From Toxorhynchites rutilus septentrionalis (Eukaryota; Arthropoda; Insecta; Diptera; Culicidae): 64,000 nt of DNA. The stretch spans positions 32,394,387 to 32,458,386 of the forward strand of contig NC_073746.1 of the NCBI RefSeq assembly GCF_029784135.1, read 5' to 3'. Shown here in pieces: positions 9,531-20,394 of the stretch. A program made the position numbers and the translations under genes. The notes beneath the pieces were generated by a model. It was not told where the DNA came from. It searched no databases and saw only the letters and a list, made by a program, of their open reading frames with translations. The stretch's first letter is position 1, and each line of letters opens with the position of its first letter.

Positions 9531-10967
9531 CACTCTGTCCAACTTCTATAAGACCAGGTGGTGATCTTGCTGCTTTGTGTCATTGTAAACAAACAATGCT
9601 TCAATTTATATTCTAATGTGTAGGTATTGGTAATTACTATATACTGTATGATTTTCATATGTGTGTGTGCAAGCACTGAGCGTAAACGAATGTTTTTGTA
9701 TTTTTCAAGTATCAAGTTTCTATAAGACCAGTTACATTTTCCGTTGTTTTAGTTTTTTTAACCAATTAAATCTGGAAAATACCGAAGGGAAAAGTCCTCA
9801 CGGAGAGAGAAGAAAGACAAATCGATGCATTTCACCAAGAAAATGTTGGTATCAGAGAAATTTCTCGTCGGATTGGACGATTCCATCAAATAGTGCTCAA
9901 TTATTTGAAGAATACGGTAAGACGGAGAGAGCTCCAAGTAAATCGAAGCTCTCTGACCGGAATAAGCGGGAAATAACTAGAACAGGTTCGAATATCTCAA
10001 AATCGCAGTGCAAATAAAGCAATATTTCAACTACTCAACTGCTCGGGTGACAATTCCTCAAATTTTGGATAAAAAATATCACATAAAGAGGGCCTAAAAG
10101 GTTAAAACTCCTCATCTTACACCATCTCATATCGGAAGACGTCTGAGTTTTGTCAAAGCTCACATGAACATGGTACGTTGTGACAAAGAATGTTTCCAAA
10201 AGAATACATTCTACTATATACCATAACGAAAAGTTCTTCAATGTATAGAATATCTTCACTGATTAAAAAAAATCAATTTGGATGGTTCTAATAGTTTCAA
10301 CGGGTACTGGAGTGATTTACGGAAGAAGGAACAGTATTTTTTAACCAGTAGTTATGGTGGAGGCTTTTGCATGGTTTGGGCGGGATTTTGTGCAACCGGA
10401 AAGCTCAAAATAACTTTCACATTATTCAAGGATTTCACAAATGTTCTGGAACCCCTCTCTCCTACAGTTTTTTCGTGGATATCGTCACAACAAATTCACA
10501 TTCATGCAAAACAATGCTACTATTCATACCAGCAAGTATACTAAGCAATGGATTAAGGACCAAAAACTTATTTTTTTGGACTGGCCGGCTCGCTCTCCCG
10601 GCTTGAATCCTGTTGAAAATCGGAAACATGGAAAAATATCGAGAAATCCGTTCAGCAGAATTTGGTAAATAGTATTGCAACACGAGTTTTCAAGGTTATT
10701 AGTCAAAATGGCAAGGTTACCAATTATTGACATGTGGATCAGCCGATCGTTTTGAATTTTTCATTGATAATACTTATGAATTTTGAAGTTGTCTTGTAGA
10801 AACTGGACAGCTGAAATTATAATATTTAAGCACAATGAATAAACATACAACTTTTTTGAACGGAATTGACGTTAACTATACTTTATTCTAAGCATTCAAC
10901 AATGTATGAATGTATCTTGTTGAAATTCTAACTGTTTGTGTTGCAACGAAATAGAATCAGAGTGGTC
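9531..10967 (+). mobile_element. Tc1-like transposon, copy 1, right terminus lost
   Basis: The left end starts with CACTCTGTCCAACTTCTATA next to TA (9529-9530). A second, related site with TTTCTATAAGACCA lies about 180 bases further in (9713-9730). On the right, the inner site is recognisable at 10789-10810 (TAGAAACTGGACAG) and the sequence matches copy 2 (24878-26120, inverted) up to GTGGTC at 10967. Beyond that point the outermost ~25 bases of the right terminus are missing, so this copy has no functional right end. It carries a decayed transposase at 9779-10730. Confidence 0.85.
9779..10730 (+). pseudogene. Tc1-like (DD34E) transposase pseudogene
   Basis: Comparison with the inverted copy at 25129-25860 shows the start codon has become ATA (9779). 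The N-terminal DNA-binding region is readable in broken frames (EREERQIDAF-like segment, then EISRRIGRF near 9855-9880). The catalytic half follows in shifted frames: the YWSDLRKKEQYF region near 10305-10340, GGGFCMVWAGF near 10360-10390, FMQNNATIHTSKYTKQW near 10500-10550 and DWPARSPGLNPVEN near 10578-10620. Thirty-four residues separate the second catalytic position from the final Glu, the DD34E spacing of Tc1, but the second Asp is replaced by Asn (QNNA instead of QDNA). The frame ends with NGKVTNY and a TGA at 10728-10730. Several frameshifts plus the lost start and lost catalytic residue mean it cannot encode an active enzyme. Confidence 0.85.
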
Positions 10968-13900
10968 ACTGTTGTTGAATGTTTACAGAAGGATTAACAG
11001 GAAACAGAACTGAAACAAACCATAGCTATAGAGAATCATGGACAAGCACAGCTCTCTCCGAAAGCTGACCAGACTAAATTCAGGTAAGGTTTCGTGAATA
11101 TGGACGAACTATAACTGTTATTAATGTAACCGTACTGCGGCCTCTGGTCAAGATAAGTCTCAATCAAATTTAAAAAGGATTCTGTGAATCCAATGATATT
11201 TTTTGTGATAATACTGAATGGGATATGCCAGGGATTTTCAAAGTGACCTTTGGAGTAAATTTCGGCTGCTCAGGGATCGACAAATACGAAAAGTGATTTT
11301 GGGGATCGATGAGGTTTTAATATCGACACTTAATCAAGTAAGTTCTTAATTGAAACCTTCAAGAAACTGTACAAGTTGAATCACGTGAGCCGACTTGTTA
11401 TAATAACGACATTAGTAGAAAGTATCATAGTTATATTATAATAGTCGATGAACGTGCACATGTTTCTTACAAGATGATAAATTCGACAAGTAAAGAAGCA
11501 TGAACAAGTTCGTACAAGACAATGTGTTTGAAGGTACAAGTCCACTGAATCAGAGTCAACAGCTTCATCCATGACTTTGTTTTCTTTATTATATTTAATT
11601 TGTAAAAAGTAATTTGTATTAATAATCATTTATTACACTTGATATACTGATTTTATGTCTATTTATTTTAGTGTATATCACTGAAAAAGTAAAATTAAAA
11701 GAGAATTGCATGTATTTAGCTGGTTCAGTATGGGAACCATAAACACCATTCACAAATTCAGCGGCTTGGCTTGCATTTTCACTTTAATGAAAGAAAATGT
11801 GTAAAATGTACTGAATTTTCCCTTTGTTGACTTCCATTGTTAACATCCTGTAACTCACAACTGAATGGAACAAACAAAGAACAGCAAACGAATTTTCCTA
11901 GTGTGAAATTATTACAGTGTTACAACGAGCCTAACTTGGAATTGTATGATCAATATTACGCGAGATATTGATCACTAAAGCCAGCTACCGGATTATGGAT
12001 TACTTTTTCCCCAACCTAATATAATATTCAGAAAACTCGCAACCTTTAATATCTCTTGAAGACAGTATAATATTTACGAAAGCGAATCAAACGAAACATG
12101 TTCGGAAATAAGAATCTACAAAGTATCACTATAAAACACAGCTGATACAATTGATGAAAGGCGATTAAGCTGATTTATTCCAACCAGGGTACGGTAGACA
12201 AGACTACATTGAACTCCGTAGTTTGGCTCTCTGAAAAATGGGATAAGCCTCGTATCGAGCATGCAATCATAGCCAATTGATTTGAATCTTTCGAGCAGAT
12301 GGAAATGAACAGCTCAACAAACTAAACCGCACTGCAAGCGGGAATGAAAAAAATATATACTGAACAGCAGAGTTTGAACCCGCTGCACACAATTACGTTG
12401 TTAATGGCTGATGGATAATTTATAAAAACAACTACATCATTTCTTAATTTTGTTCCACAGTCCACTGTTCGAAGGAGTTCGAAGCCCGGGTTAGCTAGCT
12501 AGTGCAGCAGCGTACGATTTCCTCGCGCTGAGTGTGATTAATGATACAAAAATTATACGTTAGCCCGACGAGTCGCCCCGCCGAGGCAATCGTATTTTCG
12601 TGTTTCACTGTCCAGCATCCCCGCGGGAAATGGCGTTGCAGATCGGGAGGACGCGGCGAAACCTGATTCTCGAACTCATCGGACGCGGACACGGACACAC
12701 AAAAGTTTAACAAAATATTAAGATAAAAAGTTTCTTATATCTCATTCTCCTCGGTCCTCGGCCGCAGTGTGTGGTTCAGCTGCGCGGACCGCCGGACTGC
12801 CATCTTGGAAAGCCTCACTTAAGAGAGACCGCTTCTCGTATATCAGCCGTTTTAACTGCTGCTGCTGGTAATGCTGGAGCCTCATCATTTGTTACAGCTC
12901 CATTCCGTACCGAATTGCTGACCATTCCTTTTTTTCCCCTCGCGCGCTTCTTCTCTGTCTACACCGTTGTCGATGGGATAGAAGGGGAGTTGAAAAAAAA
13001 ATTGAATAAGCCAGTTTTCGAAATTTACATATTTATAAATTTTAATAATAATGATATTCTCATTTATTATTAAATTCATTCTCTCGATCATTTTGCCCCA
13101 TCGACTTGTTCGGAAACCCCCTGCCAAGTGCACTGTAAAGCTGCGCCGAGGCGAATTGGAAAAGTACCATAATTTTTTCGGGCACGATAAGTAAAGCAGA
13201 AAACATTTAACTGTTTCAAGCAGAAAATTCATGCTGGTTCCCTGGGGGGAAACCCCAACTTAGGCGTTTGAAACGTTTGTCGCATAATTTTTCTCCCGAG
13301 GCGAGGTGGAATAAGTTCGAGTACGAGTTCGGTTTACAAGAACTGAATCTTTCACGATTTCTCCCAAACCATGTCACGAGGAGTGGTTTCCGGAGCACCC
13401 TTTCTAGCTCCAAAGTTTCGAGGAGTAGAGGATTTCTGGATAAAATCTGTCAGAAAAATGAACTATCTTGCATGACCCTCTCTTCAATATCAATCAACAA
13501 ATCTTCGATGAAAGAGATAATTTTTTTCACAATTAAATTGTTTCTTACTACTAAAATCTAAAATCTATTAAAATTCTTTTCCAGAGTCTGAGAGTAACAT
13601 CCAAGTGAAGTATTTTCAGAAAATATGAATCAAATGTATTCAAGGAGATTTTCAATTTGAATTCTAATTCCAAAGTTTCAAAGTTTTATATTTGACCTAA
13701 TAAAATTAAATAAAATAAAATTTTAATGCCCTTTTCTCAAATGATTGTTTACAATACACACTTCTTTTCCTTAGAAAAAAATCTGTAATATTTTTTTTTG
13801 AAAAACACAAATACACTATTTTGAAAGAAAAATGTTGTGATTCAGTTCAACTAAGCTGCGGAAAAAATCAAGATATGCTTCCTGTTGAAAACATTACATC

Positions 13901-14024
13901 CATATCGGAGAGGATCGAGTAGAGTCGCTCACTCTTCCTGCAGAGAATTGTTTTGAAGCAAATTTTGTCGGATGGACTTATTCATTGATGAGCTGTTCCG
14001 CCAAATTTCTCATAAATTTTATTT
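10968..14024. other. No gene found; GC-rich island at about 12430-13440
   Basis: From 10968 to 12420 the sequence is AT-rich with no credible frame or repeat partner. Between about 12430 and 13440 it becomes clearly GC-richer, with CpG-containing segments (around 12560-12700 and 12750-12960). Short frames there (12495-12713 minus, 12771-13073 plus, 12885-13232 minus) show no family motif and I treat them as chance. The island could hold an untranslated exon or regulatory DNA. From 13440 to 14024 it is AT-rich again. Confidence 0.4.
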
Positions 14025-14354
14025 TTGCGTTTGTTTTTTTTTCTCATTATTTCTTTTCGCATTGTTTATGACCAAAAAGGACAGTTGTGGTTTTCCCTTT
14101 TGAGTATAGCCTTACTTTTGAGAAAGGCCTAAACAATTGTATGAAAATTTTCAGAAAAATATAGCTCAGGAACGGTTGATCCGATTGATTTTGTATCTTC
14201 AGAAATGTTATAGGTTATTTTTGAGGCTATATGGAGAAAAACTGTTTTATTAAATTTTATTTTCTTTATTTTTATTTTCATTCGAAAATAACACTTAAAT
14301 CTCAATTTTCTCAAGAAAGATGCTTTCGTTTTTTTATATATATCAAATATTGTA

Positions 14355-15491
14355 GCGGACAACTAATGAAATTTATTGTACAGTGTGTCAAAATGGAGAA
14401 ATAATAGACTAAAAAGTTAGTTTGTTTTTAGACCCCATTTTATAAAAGTATGCATAGTTTGCAGTCAAAAAGGTGCATGGTATTTTTTTTATGTTACCGT
14501 TACTGATAAACAGTGATTATAAAATGAAATTTACTGAAAATACTCAACTTTTGGTCGTTTTCGAATATTCTTCGATTTTCTTTAACCTAAAAGCAAATTT
14601 ACCTGGAATAGTAGATAATTTTTAATTTAATTTTTTTTTGTTTTTTTATTTAAAAAATTGTTATGCACATTTTTGACTGCAAACTATGCGTACTTTCATT
14701 AAATCGGGTCTAAAAACAAATATAAGAGATCTTTGTGCAATTTCAAATGAAATCAAACTGAAAATGTAGATTTTAGAAATTTGTATTTTTGAATCGAGCT
14801 AAAGTTTGTATTCCGTTTAAGTTGGAGGAAATGTGAGCTTTCCACAGCATTTGGAAATTTTTTGACTCAAGTGTAACTTTTGAAAAGGGCGTATCGATTT
14901 TAGTAAGAGAAATCTTTGATAATTTATATCTCAAAAACTATGAGTCGTATCGAAATAATGTATTAGAAAGAGTTATAGCGTATTGATGTTCAAACGTGAA
15001 AAAATTTACACTGAGAAAAAAATAGTATTTTTTTTATTTACAAAACATTTTTTTTTAATATTTTTTATTTTTTTTTCATATAAAATAGAAGTCATAAAGA
15101 AAATTTAAAAACTATTTAGAAGATAGTAAAACTATTTTTAACAAACTTTCTGGAACATTGAATTTTTAGAATTTTCGGAACCTCGAAAACTCGTTTTTGA
15201 GATATATATTATCAAACATTTCTCTTACTAGAATCGATACACCCTTTTCAAAAGTTACACTTGAGTCAAAAAATTCCCAAATTATTTGGAAAACTCATAT
15301 TTCCTCCAACTCAAACGGCCAAATTTTCATTCGAATCAAAAATACTGATGTTTTGTCATTTGCCGATTTGATTTGGAATTGCTCCTTTAAAACAATTTTC
15401 AAAAATCCATGTTTTTAAAAAATATATAATTTTCTTGTCCATTATTCCTACATTTTGACGCACTTCGCAATTAACTTCATTAGTTGTCCGC
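14355..15491. mobile_element. Large palindromic (fold-back) element, family F3, copy 1
   Basis: Terminal inverted repeats begin GCGGACAACTAATGAA (14355) and end TTCATTAGTTGTCCGC (15491). Internally, 14860-14990 (TTTTTGACTCAAGTGTAACT, then ATCGATTTTAGTAAGAGAAA) pairs with 15190-15275. The core closely matches the second copy at 42695-44345. The element interrupts the left inverted repeat of the mariner around it; TGTA on the left and TGCA on the right may be remnants of a 4-base target duplication. No coding capacity. Confidence 0.75.
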
Positions 15492-15686
15492 TGCAATTTT
15501 TGATAACAGTTCAGCTGAAAAGTTCAGAAGGTTGACGTCTAGATGGCACCTCTTGCAAAAATCTACTCAACTATCACAAAGCACCACCTTTCAATGGATA
15601 CGTGTCAAAATTTGACAGCAATCGGTCGATTGGTTCGTGAGTTACAGCATTGAGAGTGAAGCAACTTTTGTTATTGTGAAAAAAAA

Positions 15687-15918
15687 ATGGAAAAATCACA
15701 AATCAATGAAAACGATGGCAAAATTGCCTGAATTGGGCTTCGAATTGCTTCCGCATCCACCGTATTCTTCAGATCTGGACCCGCGACTATTTTCTGTTCG
15801 CAGACCTGAAGAGCATTCTCTGGCTGGCAAGAAATTTAAGACAGATGATGAAGTGATTACCGAAACTGAGGTCTATTTTAAGGAAAAACCGAAAGAGTAC
15901 TACAAAAATGGTATCAAA
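15687..15918 (+). pseudogene. Internally deleted mariner (DD34D-type) transposase
   Basis: The ATG at 15687 begins a MEK start like irritans-type mariners, preceded by a mariner-like leader (15500-15686). After about six codons the sequence jumps to the catalytic C-terminal part: MAKLPELGFELLPHPPYSSD, then LAGKKFKTDDEVITETE and PKEYYKNGI. The signature around the third Asp (PPYSPDLAPSDY in the family) is present only in damaged form, and the DNA-binding domain and the first two catalytic residues are gone. The piece is about 77 codons against about 345 in a full transposase. It can only have moved with enzyme from another copy. Confidence 0.8.
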
Positions 15919-16270
15919 AAAAAAATTTTTTTTTTCTGTGTTACCTTATAAAATTTTCAGCCGAACTGCTAAATATAAAAAAATCATAAACACCTTTTTA
16001 AGAAAATTGAATTTTATGTGTTATTTTCGAAATAAAATGAAAATTAAACTTTTTTTAAACAGTGCTTACTTTCTCCACACAGCCCCAATAATAACCTAAA
16101 ACATTGTGGAATATACCAAATCAATCGGACCATGCAATGTTCATGCAATTTTTGTTTAGGTTCTTCTCAAATGTGAGATGCCAAAAGGGAAAAGCGAAGA
16201 TACAAATTATCCTTTTTGGACATGAAGAATGCGTCTTTTTGAGTTAAATGAAAAAATACAAAGAAAAAAT

Positions 16271-17859
16271 CAACCTTCGAATGGAATCATTCTGATGCGA
16301 ATTTTAATCGAATTACTATTTGGGAGCTTTTGATTACGAAACGAATAGTATTGCATGTATTTTAACTAATGGCTATTGCATATTTCAAATTCTTCCTGAT
16401 CTATAATCACAAAACGTTAAACGAATGAAATCGAACATTATAATCGTTATAAAAAATGGCCATTGTTTATATTGCACGTAAAATTCAAACTTCGCTATGA
16501 ATACGATATGCTTCCCGAGAATCAAGATAATTACCTCGTGCAATGGTAATTAAAATAAATGATTGATAATAACACGTCGGTTTCTATTCCCCAAAAAAAC
16601 GCTGACACCCCTTCACTATTGTGCTATTGTAAATTAGGCTCAAAAAACACCCCAAAGCCATCAACCTGTTTCGTCCGGCTCGGCGAAAGAGCTGTTCCCC
16701 GGAACGCACGCATCAATATTTCATGGATTATGGAAATTTGAAACGGACTTTTATTGCGGTTTGTCTTGGAAATGGATCCAGCGGACGGAGCAAGCGAGGT
16801 AGCCGGACCAAATTGCCACCGAATTGTGCGCGAAATAAAATACGCCTCTCTCCCCGGGGTCCGATCCCCCCGCACAGTCCGGGGAAATTATGGACGGAGT
16901 AAAATCGTGTGCTTCGTCGAAACTGCAAATCATTAACTTTCCGATTATGATCGTAGCGCGTTTCGATTTCATTTTCCATCTCCGCAGTAAAAACGATCCG
17001 TAAATTAGGCAGATTGAGAGAGTTCAACAAACAGCTGGTTTCGTTTGGCATCAGATTTCGCCGACTGATTGGATTCGATTGGGGTGGAATTGCCGGATAG
17101 CAAATATCGTGCATCAAAACACTCCAAAACAAACCATGAGGCAAGAAGAATTTCAACTAATGATCGAAATTCTGGCCATGCTTTCCAGCCGAACGACATC
17201 AGCGTTTTATTTCAGCCTCAATTCCCCGAAGTTGTCGAAAATTTCCAATAAGGCTTTTGGTTTTATTTGTTGGCAATAAATTTTGTTTCCCGTCGCAGAA
17301 CGGAACGCGAAAACGATTCCTGAATCGCCACAGAATACCTCCGCTGCTCGGGCGATCGGAACCCGGCTAAGGCTCCCGAAAGAACGCCCGTGTCGACGAG
17401 ACGGGAGTCATTAAATGACGCGCGAGGAAGGGGTGCCCGAGAACGAAATGAACATGTCTCGCGGTTTTGATAATGCGAAGAGGAGATACCGCGGGACGAG
17501 AAAAGAAAAAAAAGCATAAAAACAACTAAATAACCAATCAACCGGTTCGAGTGGTCGCCACCCAACCGAATGGCGGTGTGGTAGGAAGAGGAAACAATGG
17601 TTCTTGGTTTTTGATTTTTTCAGAAGGTTGTTAGTTGGGCTGGTTCTCGGGAAGGGAAAATTTATGACGATTTTGTCTGACACTCGGCAGACATCTTTTT
17701 TGCGCTGTGTCCACTCCGAACACGGGACAATAACTTTCAGTTTTATTCGGGGTTTTGCGTCTTGTTTTTACGAGAGGTTTGTTGTATTTCCTCATAGAGT
17801 ATGTGTAATATCCTGAATTGTCCGTCTACGCTTTTCGAAATTGGTTGACCAAGATACAG
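16271..17859. other. Unique non-coding stretch, GC-rich from 16600 to 17700
   Basis: No repeat shared with the window. Several overlapping short frames on both strands (up to 142 codons at 16728-17156 minus) have no recognisable domain and no neighbouring splice-consistent exons that I could support. The composition contrast with the AT-rich repeats around it suggests host DNA under some constraint, possibly regulatory or intronic. Confidence 0.4.
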
Positions 17860-17936
17860 TGAATCACATATTGTGCTGGTTATCACATCTGTCTCACACG
17901 CAAAAGATCGGCGGTTTCGATCCTGGGTAAAACCAT
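17860..17936 (+). pseudogene. Decayed tRNA-Val (CAC) sequence
   Basis: The segment reads like a eukaryotic tRNA-Val: a D-arm remnant GTGCTGGTTATCAC, an anticodon arm TCTGT-CTCACAC-GCAAA with anticodon CAC, and a T-arm GGCGGTTTCGATCCTGGGT followed by a 3' AAAACCA-like end. The acceptor and anticodon stems contain mismatches and the T-loop region has an extra base, so it is not a functional tRNA. No SINE body or A-rich tail with target duplication is evident downstream, so it may be a lone tRNA pseudogene or the head of a truncated SINE. Confidence 0.65.
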
Positions 17937-18698
17937 AATTATTTTTTAATCTTCAATCAATTTCGTCATCCAAATTTCATAGTGTCGTTCTATTTTATTA
18001 TATGCAATAAGTAGACTTAAGTAGCTTTTCAAAATATTGCCAAACTTTGAAGAAAATCATTCTGCCATTTTGCTTTGAACAGTCATTTAACGATTCCATT
18101 AGAACTTCTCATTAGTGAAGCGCGATGCTTAAAAGTTGACGAATTATTAGAATAAAGGGGGTAAGACGGACAAACGAAGAAGAGGAACGATTTGAAACTT
18201 ATGTTCTTCAAAACTCAAATATGTTGCAGTTCAATATATTCTTCCAAACTGATTGGTAAAATATTTCGCAAAAAATCAATGTGTTTCACTGTAATAAGAA
18301 ACGGCAGAAATTTAAATATTTCAAGTTTATCACTTGTTAGAGGCATTATTTTATTATCTTTTTTTTTTTGCTTATTGATTACTTATGCTCGTTCTGTCAT
18401 TGACCTAGCATTTTCTCGCTTAACCGCACTTGAAGCTGTCTGTCTTACTTCGCCAAGACGATTATTTGAATCATTCACAATTTTTGGTTGGTAAATGACT
18501 GAAATAAGCGCACCATCAGTACTTCGCGCACCTGCAGGTATAAAATAGACCCCATTCGTGGTCCTTAGCTGTCCAGTAACTCCTATCCCTAACTCCCCAT
18601 GGTGCCGGCTGGGGTACGACCAGGGTTGCCAACTATAATTTTTAAAAATCACACAGAAAAAAAATAAAAATCAGGATAAATCAGGATATCTCAAAATG
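17937..18698. other. No gene found
   Basis: Mixed AT-rich sequence. A CAGGGTTGCCAACTATAA motif at about 18622 resembles one end of a hAT-type MITE (a similar CAGGGTTGCCACA occurs at 20219), but no opposite end was found. Confidence 0.35.
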
Positions 18699-18991
18699 GG
18701 TTGTCCGAAAAGTTAATGTCGATTTTTGGGAAAACCAAAACATAATTTTAAATTAAAGCATTATAATTTAATTTCATATCCATAGTTCTGTTCCACAGTC
18801 TTTCGCCATCTTTCATGCTGCTTAAATATTCTATCCTCCCAGAACATGTTTACCTCCTCGTCGAAAACTTCTGCGAGCCATACATGTGCTTGGTAGTAGC
18901 TCATAATACAGAATCCATTCCAAACCCCACCAGAAACAGAGTATATCTTTCTTCTGAGGAAGACCAGATATGTTGAAGAATTAATAAGCAT
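18699..18991 (-). pseudogene. Mariner transposase C-terminal relic
   Basis: On the minus strand the frame ends with WLAEVFDEEVNMFWEDRIF and ERWRKTVEQN, the usual C-terminus of mariner transposases (compare ANKEASFYNSGIMKL in the copy at 51182-52162). GGTTGTCCGAAAAGTTAATG at 18699-18718 has the look of a mariner terminal inverted repeat, so this is the 3' end of a minus-strand element. The N-terminal half of the frame (SVSGGVWNGFCIM) does not join correctly to the catalytic core, indicating an internal deletion. No catalytic Asp is retained. Confidence 0.65.
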
Positions 18992-20035
18992 GGTATGAAC
19001 CCTCGCATAGACGGAAATGCTAGTGTTTCGCCTAATCTTTTGATCGTTTATATTTTTTCCGAAAAACCTAAAGCATCACTACAGTCAATTGCAGAAAAAT
19101 CGAGATTCAAATTTTCACTGAATTCACGTCCATGCTTTGGAATGAATCTATACTCAACAAATGAGGAAATAATATCAGAAATGGAAGACTTGTTGATTTC
19201 TTCCTAATTTTCAAGATATTAAGTACGGTTATAGATATAATTACCATAGTCCCATCATTAAAGTTGATTCTACTTTGCATCAGACGAACAAATTACATAT
19301 AAAATCTTTTTATATTGACTGTGGATTAAAAAATCCCTTGAACTCAGGGGATACATCTACATACACATTATCCTCAATAAGGCAATGTTGTTTTTCAAAC
19401 TTAATCTAGTTGTAATTTTATAAATTCGTCAGACAATCTGGCTTCATGAAATTTTCAAGCACTATTTTGGAAAGCCAAGAAACAATTGAGGGTAGAGATA
19501 AAAAAAATAAAAACAGCTTTGTGTCTAGAGAATTTAACTTAATGTAAGATATATACAAGTGAGAACTGGAGTACTAACATGAAAGAACATGAACAATCGG
19601 ACTAGACTCATCTAGAGAACACGGACTAGAGATTGGAAACTTGGGACATGGGACTGCAAAACTTTCTTGCGATTACCCGAATTCACTCGAACATATTCGA
19701 GCCCGCAATTTCAATCTTCTAGTTATAGTTATGCTATCTACCAGAACTGCAGCAACACAAACGAGCTGGTTACAGCTTTCATTATGATGGGGGAGATGCA
19801 AGCACGTGTGATTCGCTGGTGGCCAATCAATGGAAGATTGTGCAGCCTGAGGATGTGAGGTCACTTCATCAAAATCAGCATTGTCAACATCCACAGTCCT
19901 CATCAAGCAAGCACCGATGATGATAAAGAAGAATTCTACGCGCAGCCCAAAACACGACCTCTAAATCGTCTTTGGTCATTTGAACGCTCAGGTAGGCCAA
20001 GAGAAGAAGTTCAGACTGGTAATTGGTAGGTTCAG
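18992..20035. other. No gene found; possible mariner scrap near 19140-19205
   Basis: A plus-strand frame contains STNEEIISEMEDLLIS (19152-19199), reminiscent of the mariner segment just after the third Asp, but it is too short to be sure. The remainder to 20035 is not recognised. Confidence 0.3.
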
Positions 20036-20200
20036 TGGGTTCAAAAAACTCAGACTTTGACCGCTTTGCGCCACTCTCCCTCAAGTCCGATTGAGCTGAA
20101 ATTCTGCGCAAGGTGTTTTATCGAGGTGGTGAATATTTTGTGTAGGGTACGAATTGAAAATTTTAGGGTCGATTTTTCCCATGCATTCATTGGCACCCTA
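20036..20200. repeat. Half copy of fold-back family F2
   Basis: Matches the right arm of the elements at 3641-4545 and 40282-40775: TTTGCGCCACTCTCC, then TCGAGGTGGTGAA, then the end CATTCATTGGCACCCTA at 20200. The left arm is absent. Confidence 0.75.
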
Positions 20201-20394
20201 AACGCTACACTCGGAGCCAGGGTTGCCACATTTAATTCTGTAATTTTTTTTGAGAAAGTCAGTATATCTGTATTTTTAGCCAAAAAAAAATCTTGCTCGA
20301 GAAATTAAGGAAATGTAAAGTCAAAGCTTATTTTCATTTTGAATATATTTTTCTTATTTATGGATTGTTAAAGTCGCATCAATAAACATAATTT

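Larger units (their letters stand above)
14025..16270 (+). mobile_element. Internally deleted mariner with very long inverted repeats, invaded by a palindromic element
   Basis: Sequence at 14025-14354 pairs in inverted orientation with 15930-16270. Examples are ATGACCAAAAAGGAC with its counterpart near 16220, GAGAAAGGCCTAAACA with the block near 16155, and GGTTGATCCGATTGATTTTG with the block near 16115. The pairing continues after the inserted palindrome, because 15503-15520 (AACAGTTCAGCTGAAAA) matches the inverted AGCAGTTCGGCTGAAAA near 15940. The original left repeat was therefore one stretch, later split by the element at 14355-15491. Inside lies a deleted mariner transposase (15687-15918). 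Outer limits are approximate and no target duplication was identified. Confidence 0.65.

Noticed and set aside
12495..12713. Possible exon in the GC-rich island
   Set aside because: No domain, no convincing splice sites, and competing frames on both strands.
16728..17156. 142-codon minus-strand frame in GC-rich DNA
   Set aside because: No recognisable domain, overlapped by several other frames on both strands, no splice or neighbour support; length is possible by chance in GC-rich DNA.
18622..18660. hAT-like end CAGGGTTGCCAAC
   Set aside because: No inverted partner or 8-bp duplication was found for it or for the similar motif at 20219.
19667..20111. Possible LTR or gene in 19.5-20.0 kb
   Set aside because: No primer-binding site, polypurine tract, paired LTR or coding motif could be found.
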